Part shown: positions 16,117 to 27,763 of the stretch, piece by piece
Layout of the letters: each line of letters starts with the position of its first letter
Numbering within the stretch: the stretch's first letter is position 1
NCBI RefSeq assembly: GCF_041428715.1
Contig: NZ_CP155572.1
DNA: 64,000 nucleotides
Source: Sporomusa malonica
GTDB taxonomy: Bacteria > Bacillota > Negativicutes > Sporomusales > Sporomusaceae
Direction: 5' to 3' (one strand)
The notes under the pieces: generated by a model
Seen by the model: only the letters and a program-made list of their open reading frames with translations
What the model was told of the DNA's origin: nothing
Databases searched by the model: none
Program-made: the position numbers and the translations under genes

Positions 16117-17174
16117 AAAAATTTTTCTGGGCAACTGCAGAAATTTTCAAAGGTGTCATTTGTGAAACAAATATTCGTTCCCAGAAACCGCGAATAGCGT
16201 TTTTTTTCTTCTATGATCTTTTCCGTCTTTTTACCCGGATAATTGTTAATCACTGTTATACGCAGACTATCAGTGCGGTTCGTCTGAATTCGTTTTATCA
16301 GATACTTAATATGCATATCAGCATCAGGGAAAGAATAGCCGCAAAAAATAAGGTGCCCAATGTCTTTAAGGCTTGTTTCAGTTTTGTGCCAGACAATATT
16401 TAAATAACTATTAGACATATCCTTAAAAAAAGTAGGCGGCACAATTACAGGGGTTTTGACTGACTGGCAATTTGAGCATAGCGCCTGCGAAGGATCTGTT
16501 AGCAATTTAAGAATTCCCTGCTGATATTTGATTAGTTTTAACATGTTGCAAGTTGGGCAATAGGACCAATTGAGCGAGCCATGCACTTTGTACAGCTTTA
16601 CAATAATTTTATCCTTATCTGTTAAACAGGCTGGGCTTGGATAATTTGTAAAATCTACGCCATAATCTAAGGCAATTTCGTCTCTGGAAGCCAAGGCCCG
16701 ATCGATTAACACATCATAATTAGTCGACAAAAACACCATATCAGACAACCAGCCAAGCTCACCCAGACGTTCTATCAGAACCTGATGAAGTCCTTTTACA
16801 GCAGACGTTTTGTCTTCAAGCACCTCAGCCATTAACAGCACTAGGTACTGCCTGATAAACCCAATTCGATTACAACTTTTCGCAAGGTTTTCAAGATCAA
16901 AATCTTTGAAAGACTGCCGCTTACGCACAGCTAAATCTAAGAGGCTGATGGCTTCCTCAAAGGTTGGAAAATTGATGTCATCTAAATCATCATGAAGCAC
17001 ATCAATAAAGAACATTTGTTTAAAGTAAGCGCTCAGTTCACTGACCCGCTGAAAATCACTATAGTTATTTTCAGCCTTGAGCGCTTTAAAATACTTCTTA
17101 AAAAGCATACTTTGTACTGGCGCCCCTTCTGCAGCAGAAGCACCGCCACCTAAAAAAATAGCTGTCTTTCTCAT
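16113..17174 (-). CDS. SIR2-family protein with zinc ribbon
   Basis: I prefer the ATG at 17174 (353 residues) over an open GTG/ATG at 17312, because the longer form would overlap the FtsH-like gene and add an unrelated tail. Motifs fit a SIR2 NAD-binding fold: GGGAS (9-13), STNYDVLID (150-158), KVHGS with His198 in the catalytic position, a zinc site of Cys206, Cys209, Cys233 and Cys236, and FCGYSFPDADMH (277-288). Such proteins act as NAD-dependent deacylases or as NAD-cleaving effectors in antiphage systems; the sequence does not decide between them. It is the third gene of a likely operon with a membrane-anchored protein and an FtsH-like protease. Confidence 0.82.
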   Translation of the reverse strand: MRKTAIFLGGGASAAEGAPVQSMLFKKYFKALKAENNYSDFQRVSELSAYFKQMFFIDVLHDDLDDINFPTFEEAISLLDLAVRKRQSFKDFDLENLAKSCNRIGFIRQYLVLLMAEVLEDKTSAVKGLHQVLIERLGELGWLSDMVFLSTNYDVLIDRALASRDEIALDYGVDFTNYPSPACLTDKDKIIVKLYKVHGSLNWSYCPTCNMLKLIKYQQGILKLLTDPSQALCSNCQSVKTPVIVPPTFFKDMSNSYLNIVWHKTETSLKDIGHLIFCGYSFPDADMHIKYLIKRIQTNRTDSLRITVINNYPGKKTEKIIEEKKRYSRFLGTNICFTNDTFENFCSCPEKFL

Positions 17175-17244
17175 ACAGAATTTTATTCTCTCCGTAATAA
17201 GCGAGAGTATGCATAAAGAATGCCCACCTAACGATGGACGATGG

Positions 17245-18735
17245 TTATGCTGCTTGTCCGTCACCATGTAGTAGTAGCCTGAACTCAGCACCAGAAATAA
17301 ACTCTTTGGCAAGCAAAGTGTCTACCGTTTGGGTAAATGCTGTTTGTTGATCGGTAAGTACCGTTCTTACCTGACATTCGACCTCTTTAATAATGCCGGT
17401 AATGGTATGGTGCAACAGTTCTTTGGGCACATCTTCAGGCGATATAATCCCAAGTTCGGACATGCCTCCAAATACAATTTGTTTAGCCATATCGGCAGCC
17501 TGCTTAAAGTCATTAGATGCACCGGTACTACGAGCCCCAAGGAATATCTCTTCAGCAATTGCCCCAGCTACTGCTACAGCAATTTTTCCCTTGATATAAT
17601 CAACCGTGTACAAATACATATCATCCTGCTGCGTCTGACGCACATACCCTAGAGCATTGCCTCGCGGCACCACATTGACGCTGGCAACCGAACCAGGCTG
17701 GGTATATTCACTTAACAACGCATGCCCTGTCTCATGGATGGCAATCCGTTTTTTTTCTTCTTTACTAGGAATTCTGTCAAGTTTCTCTCCCATGATTACC
17801 TTCTCTACCGCACCGTGTAAATGCTGAGCAGTAATCGTTCCAGCACTTTCTCTAAAAGCCAAAATGGCCGCTTCATTGGCCACACTCTCTAAGTGAGCAC
17901 CGGAAAAACCAAAGGTGTCATTAGCCACATCATCTAGTGTGACATCGTCGGCCAGCGGTTTATTGCGAGTATGCAGTTCCAGAATCTTAAGCCTCCCATT
18001 CTTATCAGGCAAATCAACCTTAACCTGCCGGTCGAAACGGCCTGGCCGAAGAAGCGCCTGATCTAGAATGTCAATCCTATTTGTCGCGCCAATCACCAAG
18101 ACACGAATATCATCTTTGTCCGACATACCATCCATCTGAACCAGAAGCTCGTTTAATGTCTGGTCATATTCCATATGACCGGCGTTCTGACCGCGCTTGC
18201 CACCTAGTACCTCAATCTCATCAATAAAGATGACCGCACTTGTCTTGTTGTTTCGCTTTGCTGTATCGCGGGCCTGTTTAAACAACTGACGCACCCGCTG
18301 AGCGCCAACACCGACATACATTTCAACAAACTCAGAGCCACTGGCTGCCAAAAAAGCGGAACCAGTAAAACGGGCTGCCGCTTTGGCGAGCAGTGTTTTG
18401 CCTGTGCCAGGAGGGCCATTGAGCAAGATGCCTTTAAGTGGGCGAATCCCTAACGTCTTAATACGTTCAATGTCTTTGATAAACTCAAGTGCTTCGCGCA
18501 ATTCGCCTTTAGCCATATCCTGACCACCAATATCATCAAAGCTTATCAATTGCTCTTGAACGGAACCTTTAGAAACAGTGGTAAACGATTTGTTGCCTGT
18601 ACGCTTGATAGTGCCATAAAAAAAGGCTGCCGCTAAACTGGCAAAAAATAGCGCTGGTAAAACATCAACCCCTTGTACTGCAAGAAAAATTAGTATCGCT
18701 GCTGCCATACCAATACCCATTTCAATATATCGCAT
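17245..18735 (-). CDS. Compact FtsH-like AAA+ zinc metalloprotease
   Basis: This 496-residue protein resembles FtsH: two N-terminal membrane helices (about 7-20 and 26-41) with only a very short loop between them, Walker A GPPGTGKT (107-114), Walker B VIFIDE (168-173), second region of homology GATNRIDILDQALLRPGRFD, and a zinc peptidase with HETGH (334-338) and third ligand Asp409 in STGASND. It lacks the roughly 70-residue extracytoplasmic domain of housekeeping FtsH, so it is a specialised paralogue. It would degrade membrane or partner proteins with ATP. The neighbouring membrane protein gene ends one base before its start, and the SIR2 gene follows 70 bp later, which suggests one transcript. 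Confidence 0.9.
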   Translation of the reverse strand: MRYIEMGIGMAAAILIFLAVQGVDVLPALFFASLAAAFFYGTIKRTGNKSFTTVSKGSVQEQLISFDDIGGQDMAKGELREALEFIKDIERIKTLGIRPLKGILLNGPPGTGKTLLAKAAARFTGSAFLAASGSEFVEMYVGVGAQRVRQLFKQARDTAKRNNKTSAVIFIDEIEVLGGKRGQNAGHMEYDQTLNELLVQMDGMSDKDDIRVLVIGATNRIDILDQALLRPGRFDRQVKVDLPDKNGRLKILELHTRNKPLADDVTLDDVANDTFGFSGAHLESVANEAAILAFRESAGTITAQHLHGAVEKVIMGEKLDRIPSKEEKKRIAIHETGHALLSEYTQPGSVASVNVVPRGNALGYVRQTQQDDMYLYTVDYIKGKIAVAVAGAIAEEIFLGARSTGASNDFKQAADMAKQIVFGGMSELGIISPEDVPKELLHHTITGIIKEVECQVRTVLTDQQTAFTQTVDTLLAKEFISGAEFRLLLHGDGQAA

Positions 18736-18736
18736 G

Positions 18737-19285
18737 TTATTTCACCCCCTGGCGACTGCCATCACGTACAATTACCACATACATTTCATTCGTCCCTTTG
18801 GTTATCTTCAAATAAATATTTTGGGTATCTACATACATTTGTGTTGTCACGCCCGCGCTGTTAGCTTTAGACTCTATACGCTCAGCCATTGTCGCAAAAT
18901 TACCAGTAAAAATGGCTTCTTGAATCTGGTAATGGATAGAATAATAGAATTGCTCCAGTTCCGGCGTACGGTTATCCTGGATAATAATCTCATATTCCCT
19001 TCCCCCGCTTACCTGCTTTAATCTATCAGCCATTTCAGCATACAGCTTCTGTAAATTTGTCACATGAGCAAGCTTCACGTATATTTTAATCTGTTCACTA
19101 TTTTTTCCTTGTTCATTCAAACGCCCGACAGTAGCCGATTCAATCCCTTCAATATTTAGGAACGCTTTATTAATAGGATTGGCCACTGCGTATTTATTCC
19201 ATAATAGTTGTCCGCCAAACAGGACAGAGAGGGTAAGCACCAGCGTCAGACAGCCAACAACCCAATTATAATCTTTTCTCGGCAT
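18737..19285 (-). CDS. Single-pass membrane protein of unknown function (182 aa)
   Basis: The protein has one N-terminal membrane helix (about 9-27, VVGCLTLVLTLSVLFGGQLL) followed by a soluble domain of about 150 residues with alternating strands and helices (IYVKLAHVTNLQKLYAEMAD, EYEIIIQD, IYLKI). The topology suggests the domain faces outside. I do not recognise the family. The stop codon ends one base before the start of the FtsH-like protease, so translation is probably coupled and the two products probably act together, possibly as substrate receptor and protease; that role is inference. Confidence 0.75.
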   Translation of the reverse strand: MPRKDYNWVVGCLTLVLTLSVLFGGQLLWNKYAVANPINKAFLNIEGIESATVGRLNEQGKNSEQIKIYVKLAHVTNLQKLYAEMADRLKQVSGGREYEIIIQDNRTPELEQFYYSIHYQIQEAIFTGNFATMAERIESKANSAGVTTQMYVDTQNIYLKITKGTNEMYVVIVRDGSRQGVK

Positions 19286-19494
19286 GCCCTAATGCCCCCT
19301 TCCTTAATATTTGCATATACTTTTGCGCAATATTTTGCAATACTAGTAGTGGAAAATATTATATCACGAACCGATTATGTAGTATAGCGTAAAAAACAGG
19401 CAAATAAGCCAGTATCTGTGGGGATGTATTATTACTAATCTGGTCATAATATGAACATACATTAAATAGTTAGCTTTCAAAAAGGAGGAGTCAT

Positions 19495-19689
19495 ATGGAT
19501 AGAATCGCTCTAATCCTAGTCATTGTCGGTGCGCTGAATTGGCTGCTTGTCGGTTTATTCAATTTTGACTTGGTAGCAACCATTTTCGGTGGCCAACAAT
19601 CCTTCCTAAGCCGCATTGTTTACAGTTTAGTCGGCCTAGCTGGCATTTACTCTATGTCGCTGCTATTCCGGGACCGTAGCCGCGTTTAA
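19495..19689 (+). CDS. DUF378-family small membrane protein
   Basis: The 64-residue product has two membrane helices (about 4-22 and 39-58) and the family pattern ALNWLLVGLFNFDLVA and SRIVYSLVGLAGIYSM. Members are widespread in bacteria and have no settled function. The ATG at 19495 follows AAAGGAGGAG. It stands alone between divergent and convergent minus-strand genes and has its own terminator. Confidence 0.88.
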   Translation: MDRIALILVIVGALNWLLVGLFNFDLVATIFGGQQSFLSRIVYSLVGLAGIYSMSLLFRDRSRV

Positions 19690-19712
19690 ACGCTTAAATA
19701 GGATAAAACCAT

Positions 19713-19746
19713 AAAGACCCTGCTCTCTAGCCAGAGCAGGGTCTTT
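19713..19746. terminator. Bidirectional intrinsic terminator
   Basis: AAAGACCCTGCTCT pairs perfectly with AGAGCAGGGTCTTT around a 6-nt loop. It can serve both the DUF378 gene and the convergent MFS gene. Confidence 0.85.
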
Positions 19747-19760
19747 ATCTGTATGTCTAC

Positions 19761-21104
19761 TTAGTTAATCAGTTCTTTATCCTTTGTTTCAGGAATTAGG
19801 AAGTATACGTTAATTGCAGCTGCGATATAAATAAAAGCCAATAGAGCTAATGCACCTGACAGTGTATACTTTGCTGCTAGCATGCCGATTAGTACAGGTG
19901 CCAGCCCGCCAACAGCGCGCCCGGTATTGAAGATAAAGTTCTCGGCAGTCGAACGAGCATCAGTTGAGTAGTTCTCTGAGAGCAACGCACCATAACCGGC
20001 CATCATACCATTACAGAAAAAGCCGAGAATTGCGCCACCAATTAAAAGGTGCATAGGGTCAGACAGTCCGGAATAAATCCACACACATACAGCCGACATG
20101 AGTTGGAAGCTAATATATGCGGGGCGTCTACCCAGTTTGTCAGCAATATACCCGAATACTGTAATACCAAGCATCATGCCAATTACTGTTGCTATCATCC
20201 AAGTACTGGTCTTTGTAAGCGTTAATCCATGCTTTTGCATCAGAATAGTTGGCAGCCAAATCATAATACCGTAATAACCCATATTCTGCACACTGGTCAT
20301 TACTGTCAGACCAAATGTAGTAGTCGAAATCCGTTTATTCGCAAACAGGTGAAGCAGAGGAAATTTGTTAGTTTCTTTATAAGTAGCCATCTCTTCTTCA
20401 GTCAAAGGTTCATTGTTTTTCACCTTTGCTTTAAGACGTTTTCTTAGTTCATTTCTAGCAACCCAAATGGGTGGTTCAGCAAGACCATAACGAGACCAGG
20501 CAGCAAACAACGCCGGTAGAGCCCCTACCAGGAAAACGGCCCGCCACCCATAGGTAGGCAGCACCCAGGCGCTTACAACTGCTGCAAGTACAACACCCAA
20601 TTGCCAGCCTATGGCTACGCCGCCAGTAACACGTGCCCGCTTTTCTTTTGGCCAGGTTTCGGTAACCAAGGTCATTCCGATACCAAACTCCCCGCCTAAC
20701 CCTAAGCCTGCTAAGAAGCGGTAAATGTTTAGCTCTGTCAGATTTGAAGCAAAAGCCGTTAAACCAGTGAATACTGAAAAAATCAGGATAGTTAGTGAGA
20801 AAACCTTTACCCGGCCATAATAATCAGCCATTATCCCAAAAGCATAGCCACCGATAACAGCGCCGAACAGAGTTACAGTTGCAACAAAGCCACCTTCTGC
20901 TAAGCTTAATCCAAAAGTACTCATGATTGCAGCCATAACGAAGGACAGAATAAGCATGTCCAAACCGTCCATAGCATACCCCATTACTGAAGCAATCAGT
21001 ACCTTCCAGCGATAGGCGACCGAAGTAGTATCGCCCTCAGCCTCCGCGCTAGCCGGCTGGATTACGCCGGTACTGCCTTGGCTAGTTTTAACGTTAATAT
21101 CCAT
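19761..21104 (-). CDS. MFS transporter, probably for a pyrimidine-related compound
   Basis: This 447-residue major facilitator has 12 predicted helices with the MFS signature loops ADYYGRVKVF (after helix 2) and ADKLGRRPAY (after helix 8), and MGYAMDGLDMLILSF in the first helix, a pattern of acid:proton symporters. A soluble central loop (about 220-250) separates the halves. Its neighbours lutABC suggest lactate transport. However, a PyrR-type attenuator with its own promoter lies directly before the start codon. I therefore infer that it is regulated by uridine nucleotides and imports a pyrimidine or precursor such as orotate or uracil. The substrate is not proven. The ATG follows GGGGG. Confidence 0.85.
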   Translation of the reverse strand: MDINVKTSQGSTGVIQPASAEAEGDTTSVAYRWKVLIASVMGYAMDGLDMLILSFVMAAIMSTFGLSLAEGGFVATVTLFGAVIGGYAFGIMADYYGRVKVFSLTILIFSVFTGLTAFASNLTELNIYRFLAGLGLGGEFGIGMTLVTETWPKEKRARVTGGVAIGWQLGVVLAAVVSAWVLPTYGWRAVFLVGALPALFAAWSRYGLAEPPIWVARNELRKRLKAKVKNNEPLTEEEMATYKETNKFPLLHLFANKRISTTTFGLTVMTSVQNMGYYGIMIWLPTILMQKHGLTLTKTSTWMIATVIGMMLGITVFGYIADKLGRRPAYISFQLMSAVCVWIYSGLSDPMHLLIGGAILGFFCNGMMAGYGALLSENYSTDARSTAENFIFNTGRAVGGLAPVLIGMLAAKYTLSGALALLAFIYIAAAINVYFLIPETKDKELIN

Positions 21105-21119
21105 TATGATTCCCCCTAT

Positions 21120-21265
21120 ATAAAAAATTAAAAAGGCTTTCTGCCTGGAAGCGGCAGAAAGCCTTGATTGAGCTAAATATATAGCACAAATAAGCTTAAA
21201 TAATCAAGCTATGACCTTGCCAGCCTCACAGGACTGATTTAAAGTTCCATATGTAGTTTTTTTAA
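21120..21265 (-). promoter_or_regulatory. PyrR-binding attenuator leader of the MFS gene
   Basis: On the minus strand the leader contains CAGTCCTGTGAGGCTG (21221-21236) flanked by TTTAAAT and GCAAGG, which matches the PyrR anti-antiterminator loop of Bacillus pyr leaders. Next comes AGCTTGATT, which can pair with AATCAAGGCT in the 5' arm of the terminator to form an antiterminator. The terminator itself (21133-21165, GGCTTTCTGCC paired with its complement, then TTTTTAATTTTTT) ends about 20 nt before the ribosome-binding site. High UMP/UTP with PyrR would thus favour termination. Confidence 0.85.
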
Positions 21266-21266
21266 A

Positions 21267-21294
21267 TTATTACATAATGTTCTTAGTTTGTCAA
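21267..21294 (-). promoter_or_regulatory. Sigma-A promoter of the PyrR leader
   Basis: TTGACA (21289-21294) and TAATAA (21267-21272) are 16 nt apart on the minus strand; shifting the -10 by one base gives AATAAT with 17 nt. It starts transcription about 140 nt before the terminator, so the transporter has its own promoter independent of lutABC. Confidence 0.75.
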
Positions 21295-21384
21295 CTTTAT
21301 GCCGAATAATGTTTCATTATTTTGTCCGAAGATAAGTAACACATTAGATTGCTTCGTTCTCAAGGTTGTAAGTCAATTCATCGG

Positions 21385-22092
21385 TTAACCTTCGATAACA
21401 ACGGTCCAAATACGGAAAGGACCATGCACCCCTATCGACAGATCCATTTCAATGTCAGAGGTTCGGCTAGGACCGGTTATAAAATCAACTGTAGATGGCA
21501 GATTACCTTGACCTCGACGCTCAATCAGTTGCCTTATCACTGTAGACATAGTGGGAACGATGTCTGATTCCTTCATGACCGCGATATGGGTAGGAGGCAA
21601 GAGACTAACAGAGCGTCCGGTAGTAGCCCCGTTAAATAGGGCCACCGTACCAGTATAGCCGATTGCGTAATCAACCCAAGTAATACCCACATCTGCCTGT
21701 TCGGCGATCTCGATGAGCTCCTGGCGGGTCTTTTCAGTATTCCAAAAGCTCGTTTTAACACCTAGAAGTGAAGTATCCACGTGCTTACGGAGTTTAGGGT
21801 GATCCCACAGGATGGCAGATTTTGCGTTTAGCACTTTAAGCCACAACTTTATTTGGTTTGTTGCTTCTTGGCCATTGTGGACTATTGCTACTTTACCAGT
21901 AAGAGCTTCCAGGTTGGCCTTAAAGAGCTCAAGCGGTTGCTTATTCTCAAATTTTTGCTCCCGCCAGAAGGCAGGCGGGCCTACTTCTTGTCGTTTGGGT
22001 GGCTTAGAGAGCGCCTTATCTCGCCCCAAGGCTTTGGCCACCGTCTGTAAAAATAATGTTTCCTGCGCAAGATCTTCATGGATTTCTGTCAT
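21385..22092 (-). CDS. lutC: Lactate utilization protein C (LUD domain)
   Basis: The 235-residue protein carries a LUD (lactate utilization domain) fold and is the third subunit of the LutABC complex, which oxidises L-lactate to pyruvate in the cytoplasm and passes the electrons on. Family features include WREQKFENKQPLELF, ITWVDYAIGYTGTVALF and FITGPSRTSDIEMDLSIGVHGP near the C-terminus. It begins 8 bp after the lutB stop codon, so it is in the same operon. No iron-sulfur cysteines are present, as expected for LutC. Confidence 0.92.
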   Translation of the reverse strand: MTEIHEDLAQETLFLQTVAKALGRDKALSKPPKRQEVGPPAFWREQKFENKQPLELFKANLEALTGKVAIVHNGQEATNQIKLWLKVLNAKSAILWDHPKLRKHVDTSLLGVKTSFWNTEKTRQELIEIAEQADVGITWVDYAIGYTGTVALFNGATTGRSVSLLPPTHIAVMKESDIVPTMSTVIRQLIERRGQGNLPSTVDFITGPSRTSDIEMDLSIGVHGPFRIWTVVIEG

Positions 22093-22100
22093 ATGTTCAC

Positions 22101-23513
22101 CTACTTCTTACGTTTATTCCATCTGTCACGGAAAGTCTCGTCCGCAGCAGCAGGAAGATAGCGGGAGTTAGTCCAGTTAGATAGTAGTGGCAACTGAGCC
22201 GTAATATAGCCATCTCTAACCAGTGGTTTTTGACCAATCGAAGCGGCTTTCATGGCGAACTTATAGGTACTAGGTAGTTTGAAAAACCGTTTCCACATGC
22301 CAAAGGCAAACTTTTCGAATGCATTTGTATGACCGGCACTAACACGGCGTTCACGAAGTTTAAATAACAGATCTTGCAGCGGAATCTTGGCCGGACAGGC
22401 GCTGGTGCAGGCACCACACAAAGTTGATGCATAAGGCAGTTCACCCCAGAAAACCATATCATTCTCTAATAGCGGGGTTATTACTGACCCTATAGGTCCA
22501 CCATAGATCGACCCATATGCATGTCCGCCAATTTGGCGGTAAACAGGACATACATTAAAGCAAGCCCCACAGCGGATACAATGTAGTGACTGCCGATACT
22601 CATCATCAGCGAGAATTCGCGAGCGACCATTATCAACTATAACCAGATGGAACTTTTCACAGCCATCAATGTCGTTTGATAGCCTTGGACCGTTAATAAC
22701 CGAAACATAGCTTGTAAGTTTCTGGCCTGTAGCATTCCGTGGCAGCATGGATAAGACGGTTTCTAAGTCCTCAAAAGTAGGAATAATCCGCTCCATCCCC
22801 ATTACACTGATAACCACATTAGGCAGCGCGGTTGTTAACCTGGCATTACCTTCGTTTGTAACTAGCGTAATCGATCCGGTCTCGGCAACAGCAAAATTAC
22901 ACCCAGTAATACCTACATCAGCGTTCATAAACTTGCTTCGTAGTATCTTGCGAGCAAATAAGGTAAGCGCTGGGGTAGAAGATTCTACCTTTTCATTAGT
23001 AACCTTGGAAAATAGGTCGGCAATCTGGTACCGGTTTTTATGTATCGCAGGCACAATAATGTGAGATGGTGTTTCACCTGCTAGCTGCAAAATATACTCC
23101 GCCAGGTCGGTTTCGACCACCTCCATACCTGCTTTTTCGAGCGCAGGATTGAGGTGTATCTCTTCTGTCACCATAGACTTAGATTTAACTATTCGTTTGG
23201 CATCATATTGCTTACATAGTCCTGCAATTATCTTACGCGCATCCTCCGCCGTAAGGGCAAAATGAACTTTCCCTCCTGCTTTCCGCACGTTATCGACCAA
23301 CAATTTCAGATAATAATCAAGGTTATCGACAGTATGTTGACGAATACGTTTCGTCTGTTCCCGCCACTCCTCCCAATTAGGAAGCTCACGGGCTGCCTTA
23401 TCCTTGTTGCCACTTAGCCGATCTACGGCTTTGCGGACTGCCTGGCGCATCTGGTCGTCTTTTAATGCTTTAACTGCGCGGTCCCGAAGGTGTAGAGCGG
23501 GTTTTTCACTCAC
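22101..23513 (-). CDS. lutB: Lactate utilization iron-sulfur protein B
   Basis: This 470-residue subunit combines an N-terminal LUD domain (about 60-300) with a C-terminal ferredoxin-like region holding two four-Cys motifs: CIRCGACFNVCPVYRQIGG (about 312-330) and CGACTSACPAKIP (about 366-378). It would carry the electrons from lactate. The GTG start overlaps the lutA stop by four bases (GTGA), so lutA and lutB are translationally coupled. The length matches typical LutB. Confidence 0.93.
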   Translation of the reverse strand: MSEKPALHLRDRAVKALKDDQMRQAVRKAVDRLSGNKDKAARELPNWEEWREQTKRIRQHTVDNLDYYLKLLVDNVRKAGGKVHFALTAEDARKIIAGLCKQYDAKRIVKSKSMVTEEIHLNPALEKAGMEVVETDLAEYILQLAGETPSHIIVPAIHKNRYQIADLFSKVTNEKVESSTPALTLFARKILRSKFMNADVGITGCNFAVAETGSITLVTNEGNARLTTALPNVVISVMGMERIIPTFEDLETVLSMLPRNATGQKLTSYVSVINGPRLSNDIDGCEKFHLVIVDNGRSRILADDEYRQSLHCIRCGACFNVCPVYRQIGGHAYGSIYGGPIGSVITPLLENDMVFWGELPYASTLCGACTSACPAKIPLQDLLFKLRERRVSAGHTNAFEKFAFGMWKRFFKLPSTYKFAMKAASIGQKPLVRDGYITAQLPLLSNWTNSRYLPAAADETFRDRWNKRKK

Positions 23514-24238
23514 GTTCTCATCCCCTCATCTAATAACTCAGCAACATGCATAACACGCACATTGGCCTTTTGTTTTTGCAGTCTGCCGGTAATATTCATC
23601 AAGCAGCTTAAATCAGTTCCGATGAGCACATCAGCTTTAGTTTCAAGGATATTTCTTACCTTTTCATCTACCATGGCTTCTGATATCTCAGGCAGTTTTA
23701 CCGAAAAAGTACCGCCAAAGCCGCAGCAAGCTTCTTCGTGTGGCAGTTGTACATAGTCTATTTCTCGAACATTTTTCAACAAAGCATGGACATATTCATC
23801 AGTATTTAAAAACCTGCGCGCGTGACAGCTGGAATGGTATGTGACACGGTGGGAAAAACGTGCTCCTAGATCCTCTTTCTTTAGTACCTTTACAACAAAT
23901 TCACTAAATTCATATAGTTTTCCAATTAGCTCTTTAGCTTGGCGATACTGATCAGGGTCCTTTTCAAATAAAACAGGGTAATATTCCTTGATGGCAGTGA
24001 TGCATGATCCTGCTGGCGCTACGACATATTCACTGTTCTTAAATGCGGTAAGCATAGTTTCCGCTACTGGCTTAGCATAGTCCCAATAACCGCTGCTAAG
24101 AGCTGGTTGACCGCAGCAGGTTTGTTCTGGAGGAAAGTCCAGCGTCACACCCAGTCTTTCAAGGACGCGCACCATGGATTCACCAACATGAGGGTACATG
24201 CTATCGCAAATGCAAGTAATAAATATGGATGCTTTCAT
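23510..24238 (-). CDS. lutA: Lactate utilization protein A (Cys-rich domain)
   Basis: The first gene of the lut operon encodes a 242-residue protein with two CCG-type cysteine-rich motifs: TCCGQPALSSG (about 40-50) and EEACCGFGGTFSVK (about 167-180). Such motifs bind an iron-sulfur cluster in heterodisulfide-reductase-like and glycolate-oxidase-like subunits. It works with LutB and LutC in L-lactate oxidation. The ATG at 24238 follows GGAGG. The spacer upstream (24239-24508) is AT-rich and probably holds the promoter; I could not settle on an operator. Confidence 0.93.
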   Translation of the reverse strand: MKASIFITCICDSMYPHVGESMVRVLERLGVTLDFPPEQTCCGQPALSSGYWDYAKPVAETMLTAFKNSEYVVAPAGSCITAIKEYYPVLFEKDPDQYRQAKELIGKLYEFSEFVVKVLKKEDLGARFSHRVTYHSSCHARRFLNTDEYVHALLKNVREIDYVQLPHEEACCGFGGTFSVKLPEISEAMVDEKVRNILETKADVLIGTDLSCLMNITGRLQKQKANVRVMHVAELLDEGMRT

Positions 24239-24511
24239 TCCCTAGTGACCTCCACAAACGTAATATTATCTGGCAAGTGGTCAGTTATAGTCTGTTCATT
24301 TAATTTATCATTATCCTATTTTTTAGATTTTTGGAAGCTACAGGAACATTTTTTTCGCTATGGCCTTCGGGTGCTCTAAATTAGTATAAAAAAACCAAGA
24401 ATCATAAAAATTAAAAATTTGCAATCCCCAGCTTTTTATAATAATCACTTTTCACATTCTCGCAAAAATAAACGGAGACTCTGAACGGTCTAAGCCTTAC
24501 GGCAATAAAAA
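24239..24511. other. Spacer between lutA and the first rRNA terminator
   Basis: This AT-rich stretch contains no credible gene on either strand. It should contain the lut promoter. The small palindromic patch CTGACCACTTGCCAG near 24268-24282 could be an operator, but it fits no consensus I know. Confidence 0.5.
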
Positions 24512-24537
24512 AACACCTACATTATTTAGTAGGTGTT
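24512..24537 (-). terminator. Terminator of rRNA operon 1
   Basis: AACACCTAC pairs with GTAGGTGTT; a run of T follows on the minus strand. It begins 6 bp after the end of the 5S gene. Confidence 0.85.
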
Positions 24538-24542
24538 TTCGT

Positions 24543-24659
24543 AACCAGCAACTTCCTAATCTCCCAGGCCGTTTCCAGCCAAGTACCTTCGGCGTTTATG
24601 GGCTTAACTACTGTGTTCGGTATGGGAACAGGTGGAACCCCACAGCTATCGTCACTGGA
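24543..24659 (-). rRNA. 5S rRNA, terminal copy of operon 1
   Basis: The gene is 117 nt and has the 5S core CCATACCGAACACAGTAGTT. Its first helix pairs CCAGTGAC with GTTGCTGG. It is the last gene of operon 1. The terminal copies (operons 1 and 3) share ACCTGTTCCCATACCG and differ slightly from the spacer copies. Confidence 0.95.
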
Positions 24660-24769
24660 TATACAGGTGAATATCCGGTTAAGGTATATTCCCTGAAAAC
24701 TTCACAGAAGAAAAGCATTGCGCAATGTTAGATACTGGTCGTTAGTTCAAAGCTAAAACATACATTATG

Positions 24770-24850
24770 GATGTTATCGCTCCGCTCTAACTAAGCGATT
24801 CGCACAAGTTTCCGCGTCGCTTTCGCTCCTAAAAACTTGGCTCTCTGCTT
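24770..24850 (+). repeat. Family C hairpin repeat
   Basis: The copy begins GATGTTATCGCTCCGCTCTA and ends CTCTCTGCTTA, directly against the 23S 3' end. It has a TAAGC/GCTTA outer pair and an inner stem CAAGTTT/AAACTTG. Confidence 0.7.

Positions 24851-27763
<2,913 letters not shown>

Noticed and set aside
17175..17312. 46-residue N-terminal extension of the SIR2 protein
   Set aside because: It overlaps the FtsH-like gene, is unlike SIR2 N-termini, and the internal ATG gives the standard start before GGGAS.
19761..21104. MFS gene as the lactate permease of the lut operon
   Set aside because: It is adjacent to lutABC, but the PyrR-type leader with its own promoter and a terminator between lutC and the gene separates it from the lut transcript. 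Lactate remains possible but is not favoured.
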